A DNA stretch of 64,000 nucleotides, taken from Dryomyza anilis (lineage: Eukaryota > Arthropoda > Insecta > Diptera > Dryomyzidae). The stretch spans positions 101,925,700 to 101,989,699 of the forward strand of contig OX638130.1 in NCBI GenBank assembly GCA_951804985.1, in the 5' to 3' direction. The notes under the pieces are model-generated. The model was not told the DNA's origin and searched no databases. It saw only the letters and a list, made by a program, of their open reading frames with translations. Positions 32,737 to 42,989 of this stretch are shown here, piece after piece (the first letter of the stretch is position 1; the number at the start of each line of letters is the position of its first letter). The translations under genes were made by a program, and so were the position numbers.

Positions 32737-34832
32737 CTACGTTGCGCCTCTGGAGAGCTGACGTCTCTTGTGCTTTCGCGTACCACGCGCGCTCTTCCGT
32801 TGCTTGGAACCTCCTGCTCCTCCGCCTCTTCTTCGCGATGTCAACGTCATCGAAGACTTTGTCACATCGTTAAAGTCTTTGGGCTGTGCGCGCAATGCCA
32901 CCTGTCCGCGTCGCTTCATATTCTTGCGCAGCACCTTCCACATCGTCTCCAGGAATTCATAGTAAAAATATTTGACGAATTTCAAGTCGATCGTATCCGC
33001 TTCGTAGACAGCATCGGCGCTGCTGCGATCGGCACGACGTTTGCTGCGCAGCTTCAGACGTTTGTTCATCTGCGTGCGACTGATCATCTGTAGTGGGGGA
33101 CGTGGCTGCAGTTTGCCATCCTTGAAGCGCAGCGGCTGTGTATTGTTGATGGCCGTCTCCAGTTCGCACAGCATGGCACGTGAGCTGATCAGCAGTAGCT
33201 TGAGCTCGCGTGCGGTGCGCGATTCACGTTGTGACTTGGAGTGATCCCAGCGGAGTTGGACGCGGCGCAGATATGCGAAGGAGGCGACATAGGTCTGAAT
33301 GTTGCGGTACCAGCGTTTAAGAGCGATCTGTAAATGGAAAAAATAGAAAATAAATTAATTAATAATGATTTATAAAAATTTGTTGTTTTAATGAAGATAT
33401 TGTTAATTTACTGTTGATTTGACAAACATTTTGTAGAATAGAAATAACAGAAGGAGTAAAATTAGACATAAACATGTTTTTCAAACGCATTAATGTCTTT
33501 TTCATTGAAATGTTTCACAAAATATAATAAAATTGTTGATATAACAAAAATTTTGTTATGTTATAGCAGTTTTTGTAGATATAACAAAAATATTGTTAAT
33601 TTATAGCAGTTTTTGTTGATTTCACAGACAGTTTCGTAGAATTTAAATAATTAAGTAGTAAAATTTTAAATAGACATGACTTTGAAACGAATCATTGAAT
33701 AGTTTCAATAAATTTGTTGATATAACAAAACTATTGTTAAGATATAGCAGTTTTTGTTTATTTCACAGATAGTTTCTTTGAATTTAAATAATCCAAGTAG
33801 TAAAATTTGAAATAAACATGTTTTTCAAATATATTAATGTCATTTTCATTAAAAAGTTTCAAAAAATATAAGAGAATTATTAATATAACAAAAATATTGT
33901 TAAGTTATAGCCGTTTTTTGTTGATATAACAAAAATATTCGAATTCAGTCAAGATTAAAGATTGTGCAAAAATATATAAAAATTATGACAAAATGTTTGA
34001 ATCAAAGGTATTACTGTGAAAATTGAATGCGAAAAATAAACTTTTAGTTAAATTAAAGCGAAATCCATTAAATTAAAGGAAACTTTGTCAATTTAAAGAT
34101 TATTTCGTTGATTCAATTAAAATTTTGTTAATTCAACAAAAAGTTTGTCAATTACCAAAAATTACTAGTTTCGTTTTAAATAAATTAATAAAAAAGGTTG
34201 AAACTTACACTTGAATTGGTCTTCAGTTTCGGCAAAAACTTGTACGTGTACTCGTGCAAGGACCAAATTTGAATATTACTAATATCGATGTCCTGCTGAC
34301 TCACATTCAACGTCTTAAACTCAATGCTCGCATAACGTTTGAGCGCATCGAAAATCTGTGTGGTATTCTTGCGACGCGGATGTTTCGAAGCACCGCCATG
34401 CGTAAATTGGCCGGGCACATAATAACCGCCACAAGGATTCGCCCACTCCTCAAGGGTTTTGCTCTCGTTGAAATTGAAGTAATCATACCAATTGCTATGA
34501 CGTTTGCTGTGACGTTTGCGCAAACGTGAATTGTTGTTGGCGGTGACGTTGCTGTTGTTAAAGAGGTTGCTGTTGCCACTTGAGGTGATTGCTGCCAATG
34601 TGCTAGCTGCTGCCGCGCTGTCATTCGTTGTTGCCAACATGATGGTGGTTGGTTTAACTGATAATGTTGTTGTGGTGGTGGTGGGCAATATTGTTGTCCT
34701 TGTTGTGGTGGTGGTTGTTTCTTTCACAGTTGCTGCTACTGCTGCTGCTGCTGTTGTTGCAGACAATGGCGCCGCCATTGTGCATTTTGTTGTTGCCGAC
34801 AATGCCAGCAACAACATATGCAGCAGCAACAT
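32737..34832 (-). CDS. upd: Unpaired-family secreted cytokine (JAK/STAT ligand), two coding exons
   Basis: Exon 1 codes 34832-34209 (208 codons). It ends at a GTAAGT donor (plus 34203-34208). Exon 2 codes 33327-32737 (196 codons plus stop) after a TTTACAG acceptor, in phase 0, giving 404 residues; I recall the fly Unpaired proteins as about 400-415. Residues 1-20 are a hydrophobic signal peptide. Residues 25-100 are Ala/Thr/Asn-rich linker. A basic run RLRKRHSKR (103-111) could be a processing site. WANPCGG follows at 130-136. Sequons lie at N92, N95, N100, N122, N156, N176, N206 and N269. The only Cys after the signal are C134 and C262, suggesting one disulfide. Exon 2 opens with amphipathic helices containing MLCELETAINNT and ends in a Lys/Arg-rich tail, as expected of a matrix-binding ligand for the Domeless receptor. 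I chose the first in-frame ATG (34832); an in-frame TAA lies upstream, but the ATG context is weak. Family call is from recalled pattern, not a search; which paralogue is unknown. Confidence 0.66.
33328..34208 (-). other. Intron of the upd-like gene, with diverged tandem units and STAT-type sites
   Basis: The 881-bp intron has a consensus GTAAGT donor and a pyrimidine-rich CATTTACAG acceptor. Between about 33380 and 33950 it holds roughly three diverged tandem units. Each has the words ATTGTTAA, TATAGCAGTTTTTGT, TTGATATAACAAAA and a segment ending GTAGAA or TTTGAA followed by TTTAAATAAT. Two units carry a perfect TTCNNNGAA palindrome: TTCGTAGAA at 33633-33641 and TTCTTTGAA at 33774-33782. The matching place in the first unit reads TTTGTAGAA (33430-33438), one base away. 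TTCNNNGAA is the known STAT92E consensus; that these sites work is inference. Confidence 0.7.
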
Positions 34833-34990
34833 GCAATGGCTTAATGAAGCAATTTTGTTGCTGTGTCTGCGACGATGTTGCTGCAATTGTTGTGTGCAGC
34901 ACCTCACGTGTTGTTGGCGTGAGGTGTTTTTGGTTTGGCTGTTGCTGTGGTGATTGCTGCTTTGGTGCGCCGTCTTGCTGCTGTTGTTGG
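34540..34990 (-). repeat. CAG/CAA/ACA triplet-rich coding segment of the first upd-like exon
   Basis: On the minus strand this segment is made largely of CAG, CAA, ACA, ACC and GCA triplets. It encodes the Thr/Ala/Asn-rich linker and signal region of the upd-like protein, and the part before the ATG would read as Gln-rich. Because the triplets avoid stops, long reading frames also exist in other frames on both strands; these are shadows. Such runs vary in length between related flies, so this part of the protein should be poorly conserved. Confidence 0.7.
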
Positions 34991-35997
34991 TTACACAAAA
35001 TGGCAACCTTTAACTATTGAAAAATAAATTAAAAGATATAATTGATTAGAAAAATTTATAAAAATTATATTAGTGTATATTAATTAAGAGGTTTTAAGTA
35101 CACAAAAAATATAAAAAATTTGAAAATGTATTCTAAAAATGTTGGTACTTTAAATTACAATTTAAACTTTAGTTTTAAAGCACAAACGTTTTTTAATACT
35201 TTGAGTTTGTTTTGAATTGTTTAAAAAATGCTTTTGAATTTTTTTAAATAATAAGTTTTTTTGTCTTTTTCTTAAATTTTCGAACATTCAATAGAATACT
35301 CAAATTATGTCAATTTTTATATTTTATTTATACATTAAATTTAATTTTGTTAATATTAAAAAATACGCACCACATAATAATCCAAATAAAATCTGTTTTA
35401 ATCCAAGTACGCTGTGCACTTTGTGCTGCTAGTCCGTTTTTTGAATAGGCTCTTTCTTTTGCGTTAAATGTTTTCAAAACTGTTTTTTCAACTACACTGT
35501 TTTTTATTTTTCGTTTTGTTTATTTCACAATTGCAAATCTGCTTTGTCTCAAATTGATATGCTTTACACTTTGTGCTTATCTGCAAAAATATATTTGCTT
35601 ATCTAATAATTGTCACCGTCGAAACACTTTTATATTAATTTCATAATTTTATTCAATTATGATTTTTTTATTATAGTTTCTTTATTTGCCGTGTGCGACA
35701 CACTTCTGTACGCTTCGAGGTTTAAATCTAAACTGAAGTTTATATTTCGATCTGACAAGAAGTCGATGTTGTTCGTCGTCGTCGACGTCTTCGTTCGGCC
35801 AGGCCTTCGCGTTTATTTGGTCCGTAGTCTGTCTGTCCGTTTGTCTGCCTGCCTGCCTGTGGCTGCTGGCCTGTTGTCTGCTGCTGCTTATGGCCTCTTT
35901 CACGATCCAATGATCGTGCGCCTTTTACACTCAATATATGGTTCATACCACTCAGTACCTGCGCATGCGCACCTATAGGTGTCTGTCGTTTCTTACC
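34833..35997 (-). promoter_or_regulatory. Candidate 5' leader exon junctions and upstream region of the upd-like gene
   Basis: A TTTTTCAATAG acceptor on the minus strand (plus 35014-35019) sits 181 nt before the chosen ATG. Further upstream a consensus ACAG|GTAAGA donor lies at plus 35991-35997. Together they would define a non-coding first exon ending at 35997 and a ~0.98-kb leader intron. Inside that span is a perfect TGCGCATGCGCA palindrome (35960-35971), the site type bound by NRF1/Erect-wing proteins, and a GC-richer stretch at 35740-35990 with a CTGT/CCTG simple repeat. The transcription start was not identified. This is inferred from splice-like signals only. Confidence 0.3.
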
Positions 35998-36849
35998 TGT
36001 GTGCGTGCATCTATTTATCTGTGTGTGTTTATGTACCTATTAAGGTTTTATTTTATTACTTTATATACTAAATACCTGTTGTTGTTATTGCTAGTTTTGT
36101 ACCTACTTGGATAAGGTATAAAATACTCACTCAATTTCGGGCACTACCTGCCTGCCTTCGGAGGGCGCCTCACTCAACATATGTTGCAATTTTAGAACCC
36201 AATTAACTTTAACATATTTACCTAATATTTACCTCATATTACCTATGCTTATAACGGCTTAAAGTTAGCTTTGCTTTTGGAGGGGCGTTTTTATATGTTT
36301 GCCTGTTGCAGATTTGGATTTAAAGTTTTTTAAAATTTGCATATTTCAAAATGTTTAAAATATACAATTCATTACTAGTTCATTGAGTATATTTTAATAT
36401 TTTATGGTTTTTTCTAAAATCTCAAAATTAACTGTTCGCTTTTAAAGAAAATTCGTTTTTATTAAAAATTGAATATTATAAAATCTATAAAGAAAATCGG
36501 CGCAAAGATTGAACATGCATTTTTGAGATTTTTTGAGAATATTAAATTCGATACAAAATCAATAAGTGCAAAAATTCACATTTGGTATATTTTAAAATTT
36601 AGTAGCTTGTTTGAAACTTGTGAATGGAAAAAGACATTTCAGTTGTTTTAAATATTTCATAATATTAGTCAACAAATTTAGATCTATAACGACAGTTTAA
36701 ACATGGACCACTCAATTAAAGCTAAGTTTAAAAAGTGCGATTTGTAGGAGTATCAAAAGTTTTCTTTTAATAACCAGTTGGGAAGGTTAGATCACATGGC
36801 AAATTTTAAAGTAGGTGTTATTATGATAGTTAGGATTATCAAAATTATA
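35998..36849. other. No gene recognised upstream of the putative leader exon
   Basis: TACCTATTAAGG, GTTGTTGTTATTG and several TACCT/AGGTA words near 36000-36240, then A+T-rich DNA. A promoter could lie here but no core elements stand out. Confidence 0.4.
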
Positions 36850-36859
36850 GTCGGCCTAA

Positions 36860-37452
36860 GCCGACTATAAATACCCTACACATATGTGTGGTTACCATTC
36901 AAATTGGTATATAGGTCACCAGGGTATACGAATCCTGAAAATAACTACAAACTGTCCATCGCTGAAGAATTTCCATTCATTTGATACAAATGGTTTACAA
37001 ATGGGTAGGTGTACCGAATTTCGATTTTTTTTGGTAACCACAACTCGTTTCGCAGGAAAACATTATTTTCATGTATTTCAGCATGATGTCAATATATATT
37101 TGACCAAAAAAGTTTTCCTAAGCACGTATACAGTAAAATTGATCTGTAGATGTAAATTTTATATCAGGTATTTGAACATAAGTGGTCGGTTCTCAGGTCA
37201 CAATAGACCGATCATGCCAATTTTCTTGTTCAGACAGCTTAGATATATAAGTAATCTAAATCTAATGTTTAATTGCTCTTCTACTTCTACTTCTTCCGTA
37301 ATTGTGATTTCAACAGACAGACGGACATCGCAAAATCGACTCAGGTCATGCTGATCAAGAATATATACTTTTCCATACCGGAGATGCTTTCTTCAGTGTG
37401 TTATAAACGGCGTACCAAACTGAATATACCCTTTCACTCTTAGTGTAGGGTA
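36860..37452. mobile_element. TIR element with ATACCCTACAC ends
   Basis: AATACCCTACAC near 36867 and GTGTAGGGTAT near 37442 are inverted ends of a ~590-bp segment. Just outside the left end is a perfect hairpin AGTCGGC-CTAA-GCCGACT (36850-36867). Near the right end are AACAGACAGACGGACATCGC, AAATCGACTCAGGTCATGCTG and GAATATACCCTTTCACTC, a tail style common to dispersed dipteran repeats. The 156-codon open frame inside has no recognisable domain and is probably chance. The family is not named. Confidence 0.55.
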
Positions 37453-37797
37453 TAAATATACGCCCTTATTATGATTTTTCGAGAGAATTCTAAATTCTAA
37501 AAAAGACCTCTTACTTAGTTTTTTCAGATTGCCTCAAGTTTTAGAGTTATTACGTAAAACAAATATATGACATTTTCTTGTTTGTCTACCAATTTTGAAT
37601 TATAACTTTATATAAATTGAAGTTTTCGATCTAATTTATTTTGTATTTCATTAAGAATACTTTCAACTAATATTTTAAAATAAATCTAATGGATGTCTGA
37701 TGGATCTGACTGAAGTTATAACTAGTCATATAAAATACAATATAAAATACAAACATTAAGTTATACCTATTATTTATTACATGACATCTATAATTAC

Positions 37798-39590
37798 TTA
37801 CTTACTTACTTAAATGGCCCTTACAACCGTGGGTCGGTTTTGGCCGCTGAGATGAAGCCGCGCCAGTCGGATCTGCTTTGCGCGCGCTGACGCCAGTTAG
37901 AAATACCAAGCGTTGCCAGGTTGTCCTCAACTTGGTCTTTCCAACGCAGATTTGGACGCCCTCTTCTACGCTGTCCACCTTCGAGTTTCGATTCAAGCAC
38001 CTTCTTGGCTGGAGTGTTTTCATCCATTCGTTCGACATGACCTAGCCAGCGAAGCCGCTGGATCTTGATGCGCTTGACTATGTCAATGTCGTCGAATATC
38101 TCCTACAGCTCGTGGTTCATCCTGATTCGATACTCGTTAGCAAAGCAGATAGGGCCAAAGATTTTACGGAGAATCTTTCTCTCGAACGCTCCCAGTACTC
38201 TCTCATCGGTGGTGGCCAGCGTCCATGTTTCTGCACCATAAAGTAGGACGGGCATGATGAGTGACTTGTAGAGCGTTATTTTTGTCCGGCGAGAGAGGGC
38301 TCTGCTTCTCAATTGCCTACTGAGCCCAAAGTAGCACCTGTTGGCAAGAGTTATTCTCCGTTTGATCTCCAGGCTGACGTCGTTGTTGCTGTTTACGCTG
38401 GATCCCAGATAGACGAAGTCCTTCACAATGTCGAACTTGTGGGTGTCAAAATCAGCTTTTTGTCCAAGACGCACGGACTCTTTTTTGCTTGTTGACACAA
38501 GGAACTTCGTCTTGTCCTCGTTCACCGCTAGACCCATTCGACGCGACTCTTTCTCCAATCTGGAGAATGCTGCGCTGACTGCTCGTGTGCTCCTGCCAAT
38601 GATATCAATATCGTCGGCATATGCGAGCAGCATGACACTTTTGTTGAGGATAGTGCCGCTTTGACGGAGTTCGGCAGCTCGAACTATTTTCTCCATCAAT
38701 AAGTTAAAAAAGTCGCACGATAGGGAGTCACCCTGTCTGAAACCTCGTTCGGTATGAAATGGCTCGGAGAGGTCTTTTCCTATTCTCACTGAGCAACGTG
38801 TGTTGCTCAGGGTCATCCTGCAAAGCCTTATAAGTTTCGCAGGTATACCGAACTCAGACATTGCGGCGTATAATCGTTCCCTTATCGGAGTGTCGAAGGC
38901 GGCTTTATAGTCGACTAATAGGTGGTAGGTGTCGATCTGTTTTTCTAGGGTCTTTTCCTGGATTAGGCGCAATGTGAAAATCTGGTCTATGGTGGACTTT
39001 CCAGGTCTGAAGCCGCACTGATAAGGTCCAATCAGTCTGTTGACGATGGGCTTCAGTCTTTCACATAATACGCTCGATAGAACCTTGTATGCGATATTGA
39101 GTAGGCTGATCCCACGGTAGTTGGCGCAGATAGTGGGATCCCCTTTCTTAAGGATTGGGCAGAGTACACTGAGGTTCCAGTCACTTGGCATGCTTTCATC
39201 CGACCATATTCTGCTTACGAGCTCGTGCATGCTCTCTATTAGCTCTTCGCCTCCGGTCTTAAACAATTCTGCAGGCAGGCCATCAGCACCTGCGGCTTTG
39301 TTGTTTTTCAGCCGAGCAATGGCTGTTCTGACCTCGTCATGGTCGGGTGGCGGAATCTCAACGTCGTCATCAAGTACTGGGGTTGCCGGGTTTGCTTCTC
39401 TATCGGTGGAATTGAGGTCATCATCACCGGTCAGCAGTTTAGAGAAGTGATCCCTCCATATTTTCAGTGTGCTCTGGATATCTGTCACTAGATTTCCGTT
39501 CTCATCTTTACAGGAAGAGGCTCCGGATTTCGAACCTCCGGCTAGGCGTCTTATTTTCTCGAAGAATTTTCGAGCCTCATTCCTGTCCCC
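37798..39590 (-). mobile_element. 5'-truncated RTE-like non-LTR retrotransposon with target-site duplication
   Basis: Minus-strand open frame encoding the reverse transcriptase half of a LINE. Counting residues from 39488, visible blocks are FRPGKSTIDQIF (~160-171), VDYKAAFDT (~192-200), GFRQGDSLS (~249-257) and catalytic YADD (290-293, about nt 38610-38621). Then come LLYGAETW and, past one stop codon, RLRWLGHVERMDENTPAKK with a basic RRGRPNLRW tail, a layout typical of RTE-related elements. A single in-frame TAG at about 38103 (where a Tyr is expected) splits the frame, which continues to 37821. There is no endonuclease or 5' end: coding runs open to about 39590. The 3' end is a short TAAG repeat, and CATCTATAATTAC repeats exactly on both sides (37785-37797 and 39590-39602). 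The copy is young but dead. Clade assignment is inference. Confidence 0.85.
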
Positions 39591-39652
39591 ATCTATAATT
39601 ACAAGAATATAATAAGAGACTCTATCGTCGTCGTTCAGTGGAATGTCGTTAA

Positions 39653-40528
39653 CCCTTAAATGCCTGATTTTTTTTAGCTTAGAAAATGAATGTTATAGAA
39701 CTCGCGATTCTGAACAACGTTTGTTCTACGACTTTGGTCATAGGTGTTACTTATTTGAACCAGATCAAAAATTCCCGGAAAGCACCCTGACTTCAAAATT
39801 GAAAAAGTGTATTTTGTACTAGAGAATTTTTAAAGCAAAAGTCAAGAAATTTTATTATGAAAAATCGTAGAAAATGTAAATAAAAGCATAAAAGTATGAA
39901 TATTTGTAGATTGTCTTGATGAAACAGTTCTTTTTTATGGATTCACTCCGACCATTGATGATTTCATATTCAAACCATTTATTTCCAAGCACTCATTCTG
40001 TTCGAAAATCAGGAATTCTGTAGTTTGTAAACAACAAACTTATAAAAAAAACATTTCTATTGAATTTCACATATGCTCTCGGTGCCTGATGGAACCGGTG
40101 CCTGAAAGAACCAACCAAAAATTCGAAAAATTCACTAAAATAAAAAATTAAATTTATTTCAAACACGTACAATAGCTTCTAAATACTACAGCAATCACGA
40201 CAATATTTTTTTCAGCTTCGATTTCGACAAATTCACCATAATAATATTTTTTTGAAAGTACTCAATTTTACAAAAGTTAATTTTTTTGAGGTTGGTTGCC
40301 CTTACTGGACATACATCCGGCAAATGAAGTTTGTTTCAAACGGGAAACGTTTGTGTCGATTCCCGTTTGAAACAAACTTCATTTGCCGGCTGTATGTCCA
40401 GTAAGGGCAACCAACCTCAAAATCAGTAAACATTTTAAAAGTCGATGCGGGAAGATTAAATAAAATTCGTTGAACAAAGTTTGGATTTTCATTCGTTGGT
40501 TCCTGGCGGAATCAGTGGCCTTTAAGGG
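39653..40528. mobile_element. piggyBac-type non-autonomous element with TTAA target duplication
   Basis: TTAA (39649-39652 and 40529-40532) flanks an 876-bp element whose ends are CCCTTAAATGCCTGATT and its near inverse (AATCAGTGGCCTTTAAGGG). Exact TTAA duplication and a CCC... terminus are diagnostic of piggyBac transposition. Shorter inverted and direct copies of the end words (TGCCTGATGGAACC, GGTTCCTGGCGGAATC) occur inside. There is no transposase frame. A near-perfect hairpin (40288-40418) lies inside it. Confidence 0.82.
40288..40418. repeat. Near-perfect 59-bp hairpin inside the piggyBac-type element
   Basis: Arms 40288-40346 and 40360-40418 are reverse complements with one mismatch in 59 bp (T against G in CATACA.CCGG), around a 13-base loop ACGTTTGTGTCGA. 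The arms are clearly richer in G+C than the surrounding element. A transcript from either strand would fold into a long double-stranded stem. Confidence 0.92.
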
Positions 40529-40532
40529 TTAA

Positions 40533-41559
40533 GTAAATTTTTCGAAAATATCGATAAGTATGTCACTATAATAAACACGAACTCATCTTTACGTTGCAAA
40601 AGTCCTCGGAGTCCTACAACTTACCAAACCGAAGATATTAAACATGAAAAAATCACTACAAATACATAAAATTTCAGTTCAGTAAAAAGTCCACAATTAA
40701 CCCTTAACAAATGGCCGATCAAATCTATTTTGGACTTAAATTATAGAAGAACATCTACATAGACACTCCTTATCGAAAAATAATAAAAAAAATCAGTCAA
40801 ATTTATAAAGGACTTCGGCAATCGTCGAAATCTGAAAAAAACCGTGTTGAGTCCACAAAAATGGTCGGATTTCAACGATCCGATCTCCAATTCAAACTAA
40901 AATCAGATTCAATTATTTGGATAAACTAGAGCAGTGTTACTGTTTATATGGGACTTAGTGATTTGTCACTGAACGATAAAGAGAAGAAGCCAATAACGGT
41001 CATGTGTTTTGTCCAAACTATTTTTTTTTTGCATTTTTTAGCGGAATGTGTTGTCTATAATACAAACTTAGCACTATTTGTATCCAAAAATATTCTGATT
41101 TGTTACGGTAATTTATAACTTTAAAATCATTTATCTCAATAATAAAATTTTTGGACTTACTTTTCACTGAACGACAAGGATATTTTATATCGAACTTGAC
41201 CTATAGTTCTGTGTTTCCTCTTACTTTGTTATTACAAATTACTATTTAAGTTCTGAGTTTAAAGTCTAATTCATAAATTCGATTAAGAAATAGGACATAT
41301 GTTTATTTAATTTTAAAAATATGACAAGTTAAACTTCATTTGACTCTAATGTAGTATAATGCGGCAAATCCATTGAAAGTAATAAATTTATGCAGAGCTG
41401 AATTCCACTGGTTTAAGAAGTTGTTGGAATTTCTATGAATTGAAGAAAAAACGATTTATATTGATTAAAAGAAAATTTAAATAAAAAATTGTATAAGTGC
41501 ATTTGTATTTAATCAGTAGTCTTGAGCAATTATTTGCAAAAACAAAGTAAGAGGAATCA
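40533..41559. other. No gene recognised
   Basis: A+T-rich DNA between the piggyBac-type element and the AAACACTT tract. ACTGAACGA.AA occurs twice (about 40970 and 41167) with TTGGACTTA nearby, hinting at an old duplication. 42441-42990 and 45636-46189 are likewise featureless. Confidence 0.4.
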
Positions 41560-42440
41560 TTGAATTATAGAACTAGTTTCACATTTAACACAAACAAGAA
41601 GTGTAATCAATTATTTGCTGTAAACAATCAATTGTTTGTAGTGAGCACTTATTGTTTCTACGAAATACTTACAATTTTATATAATTTGCCATAAATAATG
41701 ACTGTTTCCTGCAAACACTTCAAATTATTAGTATTTGTAACATATAGTAATTTATTTGTCGTAAACACTTTAATTGTTAACATTAAACACTTTGTAAGTG
41801 TTCAATTAATTATTCCACCTAAACACATTCATTACTTCTGTTAACTACTGCATTTATTTGTCATAAATGGTAAATTTTAATAAGTGTTTGGAACAAATAC
41901 TTGTCAATTGCCTCAAATAATAAATATTTGAAGTTTTTGCTCGAAACAATTGTTTGAGAGGAAGTATTTGCCCGAGTATTTCCGAAAGCAATCATGTCGT
42001 TTTCAGTGTTGTGCCAAATCTAGCGCAACGTTTATCTCCAGAACTCACATTCGACTTAGACAAATTAAAAGATTTTGTGTAATACTCGTTGGAGATCATA
42101 GAGTTTGTAGCAGTTAAGCAGAAGATTCGATTAAAATGTGTATTCGATTTTTTTAATGTTTTTTTATAAAAATTTGTTCATGACTAAATGAATAACAACA
42201 AAATCTGTGTGAAATCAGTTTGGAAACAATAAAAATATTTATGGGAAACACTTATGTGTAATCAAGAATGTTTCCAGCAAAAGAGAAGAACATTTATAGA
42301 GTTTGGTACAATTATTACAGATGCTTGCGGTTAATAAAATAAGCATTTGCTACAAATCATTTAAATTGGTTGTTGCAATTAATATTTAAAACACTTCTAG
42401 TATTTGTTTGCATTACTGTTTGCACCAAACAAGATATTTT
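41560..42440. repeat. AAACACTT / CAATTGTTTG word tract
   Basis: The words ATTATTTG, AAACACTT, CAATTGTTTG and their complements recur in both orientations across about 0.9 kb of A+T-rich DNA. There is no fixed period and no clear terminal repeats. It resembles the TTACGAA tract in style but uses a different word. Confidence 0.45.
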
Positions 42441-42989
42441 TTGTGTGTACAATTTTATTGAATTATGAAAACTGAAGATGTCCTGTAATAAATAATACAT
42501 ACATCTTAAATTAATATTTTTTACTGGTCATTACTTCGGTCAGTTCAATTCGAATTTCTTGTGGTTTATTACAAAATATTATCTGAAGTATTCTCAATAA
42601 AATACAAAAGAAATCAGATCGAAAACTCAAAGCTGTAAAAAGTGAAAATATTTAGAAAAACACAATAATTGCCATAAATTTGAATTATACATATAAAATT
42701 CCAAAAACTATAGGCAATCTCAAAAACTGAGTATGACATCGTAATTAGAACCTTGAAGTCCATCGGAAAATCGTGTATAATCCTCTATCGTAGAAATCCT
42801 CCATTTGTTGTCTAGTATTATCTTGTGTTTCTAAAACTGATTAAAAGATGTTTTATACTGTTGAACCCAACATTTGTACAGCATTTCTTTTAAAAACTAA
42901 AACTAGCTAACTCTATTTTGAATATTATAAAATTCAGTAAATTTGAAGTAACTTTCAATGTTTATTAACTCCAATAGGGATTTTAAGAT

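Noticed and set aside
34516..35020. Plus-strand frames of 118 to 145 codons opposite the cytokine exon
   Set aside because: They are antisense shadows of CAG/CAA/ACA-rich coding sequence and read as Leu/Val/Cys runs.
36884..37354. 156-codon plus-strand open frame
   Set aside because: It lies inside a TIR-bounded repeat, has no recognisable domain, and its end overlaps the CAGACAGACGGACATCGC tail common to dispersed repeats.
41560..42440. CRISPR-like array of regularly spaced repeats
   Set aside because: The words are aperiodic and in both orientations in eukaryotic A+T-rich DNA; no equal-length spacers and no cas genes.
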